A DNA stretch of 64,000 bases from an uncultured Phycisphaeraceae bacterium (GTDB taxonomy: Bacteria; Planctomycetota; Phycisphaerae; Phycisphaerales; UBA1924). Shown here piece after piece: positions 44,363 through 53,557 of this stretch (within the stretch, counting starts at the first letter, position 1; the number at the start of each line of letters is the position of its first letter). The translations under genes and the position numbers were made by a program. The notes beneath the pieces were generated by a model. It did not search any database, was not told where the DNA came from, and saw only the letters and a list, made by a program, of their open reading frames with translations. The stretch covers positions 29,979-93,978 of the forward strand of contig CALCCF010000020.1 of assembly GCA_937899905.1 (NCBI GenBank), read 5' to 3'.

Positions 44363-46111
44363 ATGACTACTGGCGGCTCGACGACCGGCTTGGTACCTGC
44401 TGATGTCGATGCCTCTGTGTGGGAGAACGTGGCTCCGCTCTTCGATGCGCTCTTGGTGCAAGACATGACGACGACGGCCGACCTTGAGCAGTGGCTGATC
44501 GACCGCGGCGAGCTTGAGGCCGCGTGCAAAGAGGCGAAGGCGAATCTGTACATCGCGATGACGTGCGACACTGCCGACAAGGCCAAGAAGGCGGCCTACA
44601 CGAGCTTTCTTGAGAACGTCGCGCCGAAGCTCAAGCCCGCGCGGTTCGAGCTCGACAAACGCCAGGTCGAGCTCACCAGGTCCTTAGGCCTTCGCGGTGA
44701 GCGCTACGCGGTCTTGTCGCGTGATGTTGAGGCGGACGTAGCGATCTTCCGCGAAGAGAACGTGCCGATCCACACCGAGGTCGACAAGGTGGTACATACG
44801 TACACCGAGACGATGGGCGCGATGGCCGTCGAGTTCGACGGCGAAGAGAAGACGCTGCCCCAGATGGCGGCGTATACCCAGCAGACGGACCGAGACGTGC
44901 GCGAACGGGCGTGGCGAAGCGTGGCGTCGAGAAGGCTCGAAGACGCCGACACAATCGATGGGATGTATGACCAGTTGATTGCGATGCGCCAGACTATGGC
45001 AACGAACGCGGGCTTTGACGACTTCGTGGGATACTCGTTCCACGCGATGCATCGCTTCGATTACACGCCCGCGGACTGCGCCGTGTTCCATGACGCAGTT
45101 GCACGACTGGTCGTGCCCTTCAAGCGCGGGCTCGATGCCAAGCGCAAGGCGAGGCTGGGCGTCGAGCCGCTGCGGCCATGGGATCTGGGCGTTGATCCGC
45201 TCGGCCGTGCACGCTTGGAGCCGTTCGATGGCGGAGTTGAGCTCGTGACCAAGTGCAGGAACGCGTTCAGCGGAATCGATCCCAGGCTGGCTCAGATGTT
45301 TACGACCCTGGGCGACGGCGGAAACAGCAACGGCCCTGCTGACGGCGCCAAGCTTGATCTCGATAGCCGAAAGGGCAAGGGACCGGGCGGGTATCACTGG
45401 ATGCGCGACCGGATACGCCAGCCGTTCATCTTCATGAACGCCGCGGGTCTCCATCGGGATGTCGAGACCATGGTGCACGAGGCCGGGCACGCGTTCCACG
45501 GCCTGATGTGCACAGACGAGCCGCTGTTGCACTATTGCCACAGTCCGATCGAGTTTGCCGAGGTCGCGAGCATGTCGATGGAGTTGCTGAGCATGCGGCA
45601 CTGGGGTGGAGCGAGCGGCTTCTACCCCGATGACACGGACCACGCCCGCGCGATGCGTGAGCAACTCGAGGGCTGCATCACGATCCTCGCGTGGATCGCG
45701 GAAATCGACGCGTTCCAGCACAAGATCTACCGCGAGCCACAGCACACGCGAGGGAAGCGGACGACCTGGTGGCTGGAGCTCGATGAGCGTTTTGGTAGCG
45801 ATGTAAGCTGGGACGGCCTGCAGCGCGAACGCGAGACGCAGTGGCAGCGCATACCCCACCTCTTTGGTGCCCCGTTTTACTTTATTGAGTACGCGATCGC
45901 CCAGCTCGGCGCGCTCCAGCTGTGGGTGCGATCGCTGGACGAGGGAGAGTCCACGGCGATCGATTCGTACCTGCACGCGCTCTCGCTGGGGGGATCACGG
46001 CCGCTGCCGGAGCTGTTTGGAGCCGCAGGCATCGAGCTGGATTTTTCTGCCCGCATGATCGAAAGGCTGGTCGAGCGGGTGGAAGCCGAGCTGGCCAGGC
46101 TGCCCGAATAG
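44363..46111 (+). CDS. M3-family oligoendopeptidase F-like peptidase (copy 1)
   Basis: Cytosolic zinc metallopeptidase of 582 residues that degrades oligopeptides. HEAGHAFH gives the HExxH zinc site at 372-376, and Glu400 in EFAEVAS is the third ligand expected for family M3. The start at 44363 has AGGAGG upstream. The next gene encodes a protein of exactly the same length and about four-fifths identical, so this is the first copy of a tandem duplication. No signal peptide. Confidence 0.93.
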   Translation: MTTGGSTTGLVPADVDASVWENVAPLFDALLVQDMTTTADLEQWLIDRGELEAACKEAKANLYIAMTCDTADKAKKAAYTSFLENVAPKLKPARFELDKRQVELTRSLGLRGERYAVLSRDVEADVAIFREENVPIHTEVDKVVHTYTETMGAMAVEFDGEEKTLPQMAAYTQQTDRDVRERAWRSVASRRLEDADTIDGMYDQLIAMRQTMATNAGFDDFVGYSFHAMHRFDYTPADCAVFHDAVARLVVPFKRGLDAKRKARLGVEPLRPWDLGVDPLGRARLEPFDGGVELVTKCRNAFSGIDPRLAQMFTTLGDGGNSNGPADGAKLDLDSRKGKGPGGYHWMRDRIRQPFIFMNAAGLHRDVETMVHEAGHAFHGLMCTDEPLLHYCHSPIEFAEVASMSMELLSMRHWGGASGFYPDDTDHARAMREQLEGCITILAWIAEIDAFQHKIYREPQHTRGKRTTWWLELDERFGSDVSWDGLQRERETQWQRIPHLFGAPFYFIEYAIAQLGALQLWVRSLDEGESTAIDSYLHALSLGGSRPLPELFGAAGIELDFSARMIERLVERVEAELARLPE

Positions 46112-46277
46112 CCGCCGGACGAGCAGGCCGCCGAGCCGAGAGAAAGGCAAGATACCTTCCACCAGACGCAGAATTGTGGGCTTCTGGACGCAAGGATTGC
46201 GGGCTGCGGCTTTGTCGCCAGCACTGCGGGACCGAGTCCCCGCGAGACCTTCAGCACGAATCCGGGAGGATTTTCCG

Positions 46278-48026
46278 ATGACCACCGCCGCCCCGACGGC
46301 GGGCCTTGTGCCCGCAGACCTCGACGCCACCAGTTGGAACAATGTAAGCCCGCTATTCGACTCGCTCATGGCCCGCGAGATCTCGACCGTTGCAGATCTT
46401 GAGCAGTGGCTCATCGACCGCGGCGAGCTCGAGGCCGCGTGCAGCGAGGCGCAGGCGAACCTGTACATCGCGATGACGTGCGACACGGCGAACGAGGCCA
46501 AGAAGGCGGCCTACACCAGCTTCCTGGAGAACGTCGCGCCGAAGCTCAAGCCCGTCCGCTTCCAGCTCGACAAGCGGCAGGTCGAGCTGACGAACTCGCT
46601 CGGCCTTTCGGGTGATCGGTACGAGGTTCTGTCGCGCGAGGTGAACGCGGACGTCGAGATCTTCCGCGATGAGAACGTCCCGATCCAGACCGAGGTCGAC
46701 AAGGTCGAGCAGGGGTACACCGAGACGATCGGCGCGATGACCGTCGAATTCGACGGCGAGGAGAAGACGCTGCCCCAGATGGCGGTGTACTTGCAGCAGA
46801 CCGATCGCGACGTGCGGGAACGCGCATGGCGCGGCGTGGCGGCCCGGCGCTTGCAAGACGCCGAGAAGATCGACGGCATCTACGACCAGCTCATCGCGAT
46901 GCGCCAGACGATGGCCAAGAACGCGGGCTTCGAAGACTTCGTGGGCTACACGTTCCATGCGATGCACCGCTTCGACTACACGCCGACTGACTGTGCGGCT
47001 TTCCACGACGCGGTCGCGCAGGTGGTCGTGCCCTTCAAGCGGCGGCTTGATGCGAAGCGCAAGGAGAAGCTCGGCGTCGACCCATTGCGCCCGTGGGATC
47101 TTGGCGTTGACCCACTCGGCCGCGACCCGCTCAAGCCCTTCAACGGCGGGGTCGAGCTGGTCAGCAAGTCGAAGGCGGCGTTCGACCTGATCGATCCTCG
47201 CCTTGCCGATATGTTCGCGACGCTGGGCGACGGCCGCAACAGCGACGGGCCCGCGAATGGCGCGCAGCTTGATTTGGATAGCCGCAAGGGCAAGGGCCCG
47301 GGCGGGTACCAGTACATGCGTGATCGCGTGCGGCAACCGTTCATCTTCATGAACGCCGCCGGCCTGCACCGTGACGTCGAGACCATGGTGCACGAGGCGG
47401 GCCACGCGTTCCACAGCATGATGTGCAAGGACGAGCCGCTGCTGCACTACCGCCACAGCCCCATCGAGTTCGCCGAGGTGGCGAGCATGTCGATGGAGCT
47501 TCTGAGCATGCCGCACTGGGGCGGAGCCGACGGCTTCTACCCCGACAAGGCCAACCACGCCCGCGCGATGCGTGAGCAGCTCGAGGGCAGCGTCTCGATG
47601 CTCGCGTGGATCGCGACGATCGACGCATTACAGCACAAGATCTACAGCAAGCCGCAGCACACGCGTGAGGAACGCACCGCGTGGTGGCTCGAGCTCGACG
47701 AGCGTTTCGGCAACGACATCAGCTGGGACGGCCTGCAGCGCGAGCGCGAGACGCAGTGGCAACGGCAGCTCCACCTGTTCAGCCATCCGTTCTACTACAT
47801 CGAGTACGGCATTGCGCAGCTCGGCTCGCTGCAGCTCTGGTTGCGTTCGCTCGATGAGGGCGAGTCGACAGCGATCGATTCGTACCTCCACGCGTTGTCG
47901 CTCGGTGGATCGCGGCCGCTGCCGGAGCTCTTCGAGGCGGCGGGCGTGAAGCTGGACTTCTCGGTCGGCACGATCTCGAAGCTGGCCGAGCGCGTCGAGG
48001 CGGAACTGGCCAAGCTGCCCGAGTAA
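46278..48026 (+). CDS. M3-family oligoendopeptidase F-like peptidase (copy 2)
   Basis: Second member of the tandem pair: 582 residues, colinear without gaps with copy 1. HEAGHAFH (372-376) and Glu400 in EFAEVAS are intact. Differences are scattered (for example YQYMRDRVRQP against YHWMRDRIRQP) and more frequent at surface-looking positions, so it is an old duplication rather than a recent one. GGGAGG lies upstream of the ATG. About 165 bases without a gene separate the copies. Confidence 0.93.
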   Translation: MTTAAPTAGLVPADLDATSWNNVSPLFDSLMAREISTVADLEQWLIDRGELEAACSEAQANLYIAMTCDTANEAKKAAYTSFLENVAPKLKPVRFQLDKRQVELTNSLGLSGDRYEVLSREVNADVEIFRDENVPIQTEVDKVEQGYTETIGAMTVEFDGEEKTLPQMAVYLQQTDRDVRERAWRGVAARRLQDAEKIDGIYDQLIAMRQTMAKNAGFEDFVGYTFHAMHRFDYTPTDCAAFHDAVAQVVVPFKRRLDAKRKEKLGVDPLRPWDLGVDPLGRDPLKPFNGGVELVSKSKAAFDLIDPRLADMFATLGDGRNSDGPANGAQLDLDSRKGKGPGGYQYMRDRVRQPFIFMNAAGLHRDVETMVHEAGHAFHSMMCKDEPLLHYRHSPIEFAEVASMSMELLSMPHWGGADGFYPDKANHARAMREQLEGSVSMLAWIATIDALQHKIYSKPQHTREERTAWWLELDERFGNDISWDGLQRERETQWQRQLHLFSHPFYYIEYGIAQLGSLQLWLRSLDEGESTAIDSYLHALSLGGSRPLPELFEAAGVKLDFSVGTISKLAERVEAELAKLPE

Positions 48027-48071
48027 TCGATCTACAGAGTCTCTCACGAATCTTGAGAAAGGGATTGACGC

Positions 48072-49601
48072 ATGTCGAAGTACGCTGACCTGTGTGCCTA
48101 CGGGCGGAAGGGCGCCACGCTCGGTTCGATCGGGGCGCTCCTGGGCTGGGACCAGGAAACCTACATGCCGCGGGGCGGCGGCGAGGCGCGAGCCGAGCAG
48201 ATGGCGCTGCTCGCAGGCATGATGCACGAGCGCAAAACCGCGAAGGAATTCGGCGACCTGATCTCGGCTTGCGAGGGCGAGAGCCTCAGCGACGAGCAGG
48301 CCGCGTGCGTGCGAGAGTTTCGCCGTGACTATGACAAGGCGACCAAGCTGCCCCAGTCTCTGGTCGAAGAGCTCGCCCGCACGGGCAGCAAGGCCCAGGA
48401 CGTCTGGAAGGACGCACGCAAGGCCAACGACTTCGCGATGTTCCAGCCCTGGCTCGAGAAGATGGTCGACCTCTCGCGGCAGAAAGCCGACTGCTACGGC
48501 TTCGGCGAGGGCGGCGAGGTGTACGACGCGTTGCTCGATGAGTACGAGCCCAACGCGACCGCGCGCGAGGTCGAGGCGGTGTTCACGCCGCTAGGTGAGA
48601 AGCTCTCGGCGCTGGTCAAGGAGCTCACCGAGAACGGTACTGCTCCCGACGACGCCCCCACCACTGTCCACGCGCCCGAGGATCGCCAGCACGCTCTGGG
48701 GATGCACGTGCTCAAGGCCATCGGCTTCGATCTGAACACGGGCCGGCTCGACGTCACCACGCACCCGTTCTGCAGCGGCTTCGGGCCGGGCGACACACGG
48801 CTGACGACACGCTACGACGAAAAGTTCTTCCCCGGCGCGCTCTACGGCACCATGCACGAAGCGGGCCACGGCATGTACGAGCAGGGCTTGCCCAAGAGCA
48901 AGACGCACGAGGGGCCCGCAGGCGACGCGATCGCCACCTTCGGCACGCCGCTGGCCGACAGCATCTCGCTGGGTATCCACGAGAGCCAGAGCAGGATGTG
49001 GGAGAACATGGTCGGCCGTAGCCGCGCGTTCTGGAGCTGGATCTACAAGGAAGCGTGCGACCAGTTCGCCGAGCTTGGCAAGTTCAGCGAGGACGAGGTG
49101 TACCGCGCGGTCAACATCGTGCGCCCATCGTTCATCCGCGTGGAGGCCGACGAGGGCACGTACAACCTGCACGTCATGCTCCGCTTCGGCATCGAGCGTG
49201 CGATGATCTCGGGCGACTTGTCCGTCGCCGACTTGCCCGGCGCGTGGAACGAACGCTTCAAGCAGATGCTCGGGCTCGACGTGCCCGACCACGCCAACGG
49301 CTGCTTGCAGGACGTGCACTGGAGCTTCGGGCTGTTTGGCTATTTCCCGACGTACACGCTGGGCAACCTCTACGCGGCGCAGCTGTGGAAGACGATTAAC
49401 GGCCAGCTTCCCGGGCTCGAGGACGACTTCGCCAAGGGTGACTTTGGTCGCTTGCTCGCGTGGCTCAACGAGAACGTGCACACCCACGGCCGGCGGTATG
49501 GCGCGGGCGAGTTGTGCGAGAAGGTCACTGGAGCGACGCTGTCGGCCGAGCCGCTGCTAGAGTACCTCGGCGGGAAGCTTCGACCGGTCTACGGCTTGTA
49601 G
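48072..49601 (+). CDS. M32 carboxypeptidase (Taq carboxypeptidase family)
   Basis: Zinc metallocarboxypeptidase of 509 residues. Family-specific motifs are all present: HPFCSGFGPGDTRLTTRY, the zinc motif MHEAGHGMYEQG, and LGIHESQSRMWENMVGRS. The start has AAAGGG upstream. The last 13 bases overlap the 3' end of a convergent small ORF. It stands directly behind the two M3 genes, and all three encode cytosolic peptidases, a cluster for intracellular peptide breakdown. Confidence 0.93.
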   Translation: MSKYADLCAYGRKGATLGSIGALLGWDQETYMPRGGGEARAEQMALLAGMMHERKTAKEFGDLISACEGESLSDEQAACVREFRRDYDKATKLPQSLVEELARTGSKAQDVWKDARKANDFAMFQPWLEKMVDLSRQKADCYGFGEGGEVYDALLDEYEPNATAREVEAVFTPLGEKLSALVKELTENGTAPDDAPTTVHAPEDRQHALGMHVLKAIGFDLNTGRLDVTTHPFCSGFGPGDTRLTTRYDEKFFPGALYGTMHEAGHGMYEQGLPKSKTHEGPAGDAIATFGTPLADSISLGIHESQSRMWENMVGRSRAFWSWIYKEACDQFAELGKFSEDEVYRAVNIVRPSFIRVEADEGTYNLHVMLRFGIERAMISGDLSVADLPGAWNERFKQMLGLDVPDHANGCLQDVHWSFGLFGYFPTYTLGNLYAAQLWKTINGQLPGLEDDFAKGDFGRLLAWLNENVHTHGRRYGAGELCEKVTGATLSAEPLLEYLGGKLRPVYGL

Positions 49602-49804
49602 TCCGCGTCTTCGTCCGGTTCGTTTTTCCGCACGACGACCTCGTCGACCGTGGTTGTCGTGCGTCGGAGCACGACTTCTTCGTTCTTCGCAGGTGGCCGC
49701 GACTCTGATTCTGGCGCGGGATCGGTCTTCACGGCCTTGACGATCTCGCCCACGAATGCGCCAAGGCTGCGCATGATGCCGGGCTTGTCCGGTGTGTTGC
49801 TCAC
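49589..49804 (-). CDS. Small hydrophilic protein translationally coupled to pfkB
   Basis: A 71-residue protein starting with GTG at 49804 whose GTGA overlaps the TGA of pfkB. It has a helical N-terminus (MRSLGAFVGEIVKAVKTD) and a charged tail rich in Asp, Glu, Arg and Thr (EEVVLRRTTTTVDEVVVRKNEP). The frame ends 13 bases into the convergent M32 gene. I do not know the family; the overlap with pfkB supports it being real. Confidence 0.6.
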   Translation of the reverse strand: MSNTPDKPGIMRSLGAFVGEIVKAVKTDPAPESESRPPAKNEEVVLRRTTTTVDEVVVRKNEPDEDADYKP

Positions 49805-50817
49805 GCCCCCGCTCCGGCTTTGCGGACCAGGGCGGGCATCGGCAACGCGTCGCGGAGTCGCTCAAAGTCCGGCCGCTTGAGCAGCTCGGTGCCGGGCGTC
49901 ATACTGGCGGCTGCGCCTGCGGCGACGCCGTCTCGAAGGATCTCTTCGGGTGGCGCGTTGCGTTTGATGGCGAGCACGGCGGCCGCGACCATGCTGTCCC
50001 CGGCTCCGGTGGCGCTGAGGACCTCAACCTTCGGCGCGGGGCAATGGGTGTAGCCGTCTCGGGTGGCAAGGACGGCGCCGTCGCCACCCATGCTGACGAG
50101 TGCGTATGTCACGCCATGGGTACGAGCGAGCTCCATGGCCGCTGCGCCAACGACAGCCGGATCGCTCTCATGCTCTTCAAGGCCGCCGATGGTCTGGGCG
50201 AGCTCGCGTCGGTTGGGCTTGACCATGCACACGCCCGCACCGAGGGCTTCGCGCAATGCTGCGCCGGAGCTATCGACCACGACGCGCCCACCGACGGCTC
50301 GCACGGCGTCGATGACCGTGCGCACGAACGGCGGCTCGACGCCCGGCGGCAGGCTCCCGCTGATGACGGCCAGGCCGCTCGTGTCGCCCGTGCTCGCGTG
50401 CTTCACGCCGTCCACTAGAGCCTCGAGGCAGGCGTTCGCCTCATCGTCGCTCAGCTCGGCGCCGGGCATGTTGAAGCGGAACTGCTCGCCCGTGCTGGTC
50501 TCGTTGACGATCACGTTCTCGCGCGTGGGCGCGAGCACGGGCACGGGCCGCTGGTCGCAGGTGATGCCGGTGCAGTAGTGGCCCACGAGGAACTTGAGCA
50601 GGTCGCCGGTCTTGCCGCCGGCGGGGAAGACGGCCGTGGAGGTGCCGCCGAGCTCGGCGATAGCCCGCGTGACGTTCAGGCCCCCGCCGCCGGGCTCGCG
50701 CTTGGGCTTCTCGCAGCGGAGCTTGTGCTCGGGGACGACCTTGTCGACGGTGACGCCCATGTCGATGGCGGGGTTGAGCGTGAGGGTGAAGATGGTGGCT
50801 GGGGCGTCGGGTGCCAT
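49801..50817 (-). CDS. pfkB: 6-phosphofructokinase II (PfkB family)
   Basis: Ribokinase-fold sugar kinase, 338 residues. The sequence closely follows E. coli Pfk-2: FTLTLNPAIDMGVTVDKVVPEHKLRC, KREPGGGGLNVTRAIAELGG, LAVISGSLPPGV, KPNRREL and the ATP/catalytic motif SATGAGDSMVAAAVLAI, with the catalytic Asp in GAGDS. Expected to phosphorylate fructose 6-phosphate; 1-phosphofructokinase activity is possible in relatives. The ATG at 50817 gives the standard N-terminus. Confidence 0.88.
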   Translation of the reverse strand: MAPDAPATIFTLTLNPAIDMGVTVDKVVPEHKLRCEKPKREPGGGGLNVTRAIAELGGTSTAVFPAGGKTGDLLKFLVGHYCTGITCDQRPVPVLAPTRENVIVNETSTGEQFRFNMPGAELSDDEANACLEALVDGVKHASTGDTSGLAVISGSLPPGVEPPFVRTVIDAVRAVGGRVVVDSSGAALREALGAGVCMVKPNRRELAQTIGGLEEHESDPAVVGAAAMELARTHGVTYALVSMGGDGAVLATRDGYTHCPAPKVEVLSATGAGDSMVAAAVLAIKRNAPPEEILRDGVAAGAAASMTPGTELLKRPDFERLRDALPMPALVRKAGAGA

Positions 50818-50875
50818 GGGAGATGGTATCGGCTGGCCAGCGCTAGCCTCCCGAGCGGACCAACGATCACCAGAG

Positions 50876-51352
50876 ATGACCGCTACCTCCGATATTGCGG
50901 CACGCCCGACGCTAACTTGGCTCTCGGGCCGCGGTGTGGATTGTTCGGGATGCCGTGTTCTCCTTCCATACGCGTGCCAGGACCTACTTCGCCAGCTCGC
51001 TCGACGCCTGGGCATCACCCGCAAGGATCGGGTCTACGACGTCATCCATAAGTTCGTATACAACCCAGACGACTCCTTTGCGGTTGATATTCGTGATGAT
51101 CCGCTCCCCGAATCGTGCGGCGGACTTCGAGAATTGTTGGGTTCGAGTGAACCTTGTCTCTTGGCATCCCATCTCGAGCTGGACGTCGTGCGAACGCGAG
51201 GGGAGCAAGCACGCTCGCTTATCAGCGCTTCGATCGACCCGGATCTCGAACACGAATGGGGCGGATTTGTACTCTCGGCCGATCTGCAACGAGTGTGGTG
51301 TTACAACTTTGAACGACGGATCCGCCTCACAGAACTACCTGCCTGTCTCTGA
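50876..51352 (+). CDS. Hypothetical protein, uncertain
   Basis: A 158-codon frame from an ATG at 50876. Its middle and end read like protein: CQDLLRQLARRLGITRKDRV, FVYNPDDSFAVDIRDDP, DLEHEWGGFVLSADLQRVWC. Codon usage is less biased than in neighbouring genes, with many A/T-ending codons, and the ribosome site is weak. It lies in an 800-base gap otherwise empty apart from a dockerin relic. It may be a foreign or decaying gene. I do not recognise it. Confidence 0.4.
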   Translation: MTATSDIAARPTLTWLSGRGVDCSGCRVLLPYACQDLLRQLARRLGITRKDRVYDVIHKFVYNPDDSFAVDIRDDPLPESCGGLRELLGSSEPCLLASHLELDVVRTRGEQARSLISASIDPDLEHEWGGFVLSADLQRVWCYNFERRIRLTELPACL

Positions 51353-51372
51353 ACATCCCTATGGGGGATCCG

Positions 51373-51452
51373 CTAAGAGCAGCCCGCGTTGAACGCCTGC
51401 TGAAACCTCGGGAAGTTGAGGATCATGGGCGAGCCGTCGTAGCCGTTGTCAC
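51373..51452 (-). pseudogene. Relic of a GC-type dockerin tail
   Basis: The minus strand reads DNGYDGSPMILNF, then PRFQQAFNAGCS and a stop. This is the second dockerin unit (DGDGSLTILDFLAFQNAFDAGCS-like) with several substitutions, ending in Gly-Cys-Ser. Upstream of it the frame is broken and no signal peptide or body is found. It is best read as the decayed 3' end of a former dockerin-tailed gene. Confidence 0.5.
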
Positions 51453-51623
51453 GACCGGCACTTGGCACATCGGGCTTCAGAACCGGACAACCGTGTCTCG
51501 GCAAACGCCTGACCAAAAAGGGCTGATGGAGCGAAGGAGGCTCTCTGGCGGGGCCCGCTCACTTTCGGGTTCTTGGGCCATGCTTGCATCGGTGGGCTGG
51601 GCACAGACTCCCTATCATCGCCC

Positions 51624-53060
51624 ATGCACGTCCCCACGAACGCCCCGAAGCACTCCTACGACACGATCCTCGACGCCATCGGCGGCACGCCGCTGGTCAA
51701 GCTGAACACCGTGGTGCCCGCTGGGGCGGCCACGGTGTACGCCAAGTGCGAGTTCATGAACCCCGCGGGCTCCATCAAGGACCGCATGGCCTGGCACATC
51801 ATCCGCAAGGCCGAGAACGAAGGCCTGCTCAAGCCCGGCGGCACGATCGTGGAGAACACCAGCGGCAACACCGGCATGGGGGCGGCCATGGTCGCGGCGG
51901 CCAAGGGCTACCGGGCGGTGTTCACGATGCCCGACAAGATGAGCCAGGAGAAGATCGACGGCCTGCGCAGCTTCGGAGCCGAAGTGATCATCACACCGAC
52001 GGACGTGCCGGGCGACTCTCCCGATCACTATGTGAATGTCGCCAAGCGTGTGGCCGCTGAAACCCCCAACTCGTTCTACCTCGACCAGTACCACAACCAG
52101 TGGAACATCGAGGCGCACGAGCAGTCGACCGGGCCCGAGCTCTTTGAGCAGGCCAACGGCGGTCAGGTCGACGCGATCGTTGTGGGTACCGGGACCGGCG
52201 GCACGATCTCGGGCATCGGGCGGTACTTCAAGAAGCACCAGAAGGACAGCGACCACAAGACGCTCATCGTCGGCGTCGATCCGCTTGGCAGCGTGCACTA
52301 CAGCGTGTTCCACTCGGGCGAGCCGAGCACCCCCTACGTCTACAAGGTCGAGGGGCTGGGCGAGGACATCGTCTGCCGGGCGTTCGATCCGAAGGCGGTC
52401 GACGAGATGCACCAGGTGAGCGACTACGAGTGCTTCACGATGGCCCGCCGGCTGATGCGCGAGGAAGGCTTGTTCTGCGGCGGCAGCAGCGGCGGCATGG
52501 TGCACGTCGCTATCGAGGTTGCCAAGCGGTTGGGCGAAGGCAAGACCGTCATCGCGATCTGCCCCGACTCGGGCACGCGTTACGTCACCAAGTACCTGAA
52601 CGACGAGTGGATGCGCATGCACGGCTTCCTCGAGAAGCCTCGCGGGCTCGGCGTCGTTGGCGATCTGATCGAAGACGGAGCCCATGTGGTCACCGTGCAC
52701 GAGGACACGCCGGTGCGCGAGACGATCGACCTGCTCCGCCGGCACGGCATTAGCCAGGTGCCGGTAACCGATGGCACGGGCAAGCCGCTGGGCATGGTGC
52801 ACGAGATCGACATCCTGCGCGGCCTGCAGACCGACTCGGTCACCGTCGACTCGCCGGTGAAGGCCATCGAGACGCAGATCGGCGGGATCCTGAGCCCGTC
52901 GGCGAGGGTCGAGGAGCTCTACGGCATCTTCGGCTCGCAGCAGGCGGCGATCGTCGTCAGCGAGGGAAAGATCGTCGGCGTGCTCAGCGAGATCGATCTG
53001 ATCGAGCATCTGGCGAAGGCCGGCGGCGCGGTGAACGGGGTGCGGGCGGCAACCGTGTGA
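51624..53060 (+). CDS. Cystathionine beta-synthase with CBS domain pair
   Basis: The 478-residue PLP enzyme condenses serine (or O-acetylserine) with homocysteine or sulfide. The catalytic core has the Schiff-base Lys in NPAGSIKDRMA, NTSGNTGMGAAM, and GTGTGGTISGIGRYF for cofactor phosphate binding; the C-terminal ~140 residues are two CBS domains (VVTVHEDTPVRETIDLLRRHG; VSEGKIVGVLSEIDLIEHL). This matches the eukaryote-like CBS layout without the heme-binding N-terminus. The ATG at 51624 begins at the conserved region. A cysteine synthase activity is possible in relatives. Confidence 0.9.
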   Translation: MHVPTNAPKHSYDTILDAIGGTPLVKLNTVVPAGAATVYAKCEFMNPAGSIKDRMAWHIIRKAENEGLLKPGGTIVENTSGNTGMGAAMVAAAKGYRAVFTMPDKMSQEKIDGLRSFGAEVIITPTDVPGDSPDHYVNVAKRVAAETPNSFYLDQYHNQWNIEAHEQSTGPELFEQANGGQVDAIVVGTGTGGTISGIGRYFKKHQKDSDHKTLIVGVDPLGSVHYSVFHSGEPSTPYVYKVEGLGEDIVCRAFDPKAVDEMHQVSDYECFTMARRLMREEGLFCGGSSGGMVHVAIEVAKRLGEGKTVIAICPDSGTRYVTKYLNDEWMRMHGFLEKPRGLGVVGDLIEDGAHVVTVHEDTPVRETIDLLRRHGISQVPVTDGTGKPLGMVHEIDILRGLQTDSVTVDSPVKAIETQIGGILSPSARVEELYGIFGSQQAAIVVSEGKIVGVLSEIDLIEHLAKAGGAVNGVRAATV

Positions 53061-53070
53061 GCCCTTCCGT

Positions 53071-53520
53071 ATGGGAATCACCGAGGCGATGGTCGAGGAT
53101 GAGCGCGGCCGGCGCGTGCCGGTCATTCGCGACATCGCCACCGTGCCGCGGTGGCCCTGGAAGACGCCCCCGCCGCAACTGCTGAGCCCAAAGGCGAGGC
53201 GGTGGATGTACGTCGAGGGCACGGCCGGGCTTGGGGTCATCGGGCTGGCGATCGCGTTGTCGATCGTGGTGGCATCCGTTGGCCGGCAGAGCGCGACGAC
53301 GGCCGGGATGTGGTCGCTGATCCTCGGCTTTGGAACCTATCTGCTCCTCAACGCGCTGCACAGCTGGCACTGGACTGGCCCTGGTCGGCACTTTGCGGCG
53401 AGGGTGATGGCGAGTTCGGGAACGTGCCCGTGCTGCGGCTACGGCATTCGCAGCGTCCCGAAGCGTGAGGATGGGCTGACGATCTGCCCGGAGTGCGCCA
53501 GCGTGTGGCGGGTGGCCTAG
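53071..53520 (+). CDS. Membrane protein with C-terminal zinc ribbon
   Basis: The 149-residue protein has two hydrophobic segments (about 51-70, AGLGVIGLAIALSIVVASVG, and about 79-96) and ends in a zinc ribbon: CPCCGYGI followed 14 residues later by CPECA. It begins 10 bases after the cystathionine synthase stop. The ribbon resembles the one in the membrane protein at 56723. Function unknown. Confidence 0.7.
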   Translation: MGITEAMVEDERGRRVPVIRDIATVPRWPWKTPPPQLLSPKARRWMYVEGTAGLGVIGLAIALSIVVASVGRQSATTAGMWSLILGFGTYLLLNALHSWHWTGPGRHFAARVMASSGTCPCCGYGIRSVPKREDGLTICPECASVWRVA

Positions 53521-53557
53521 CGAGCCGAACGTCACGCGTCCGCCGCGCGCTCGTATC

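Noticed and set aside
50984..51289. 101-codon minus-strand ORF in the gap before cystathionine beta-synthase
   Set aside because: It has no ribosome site and less protein-like composition than the plus-strand frame at 50876.
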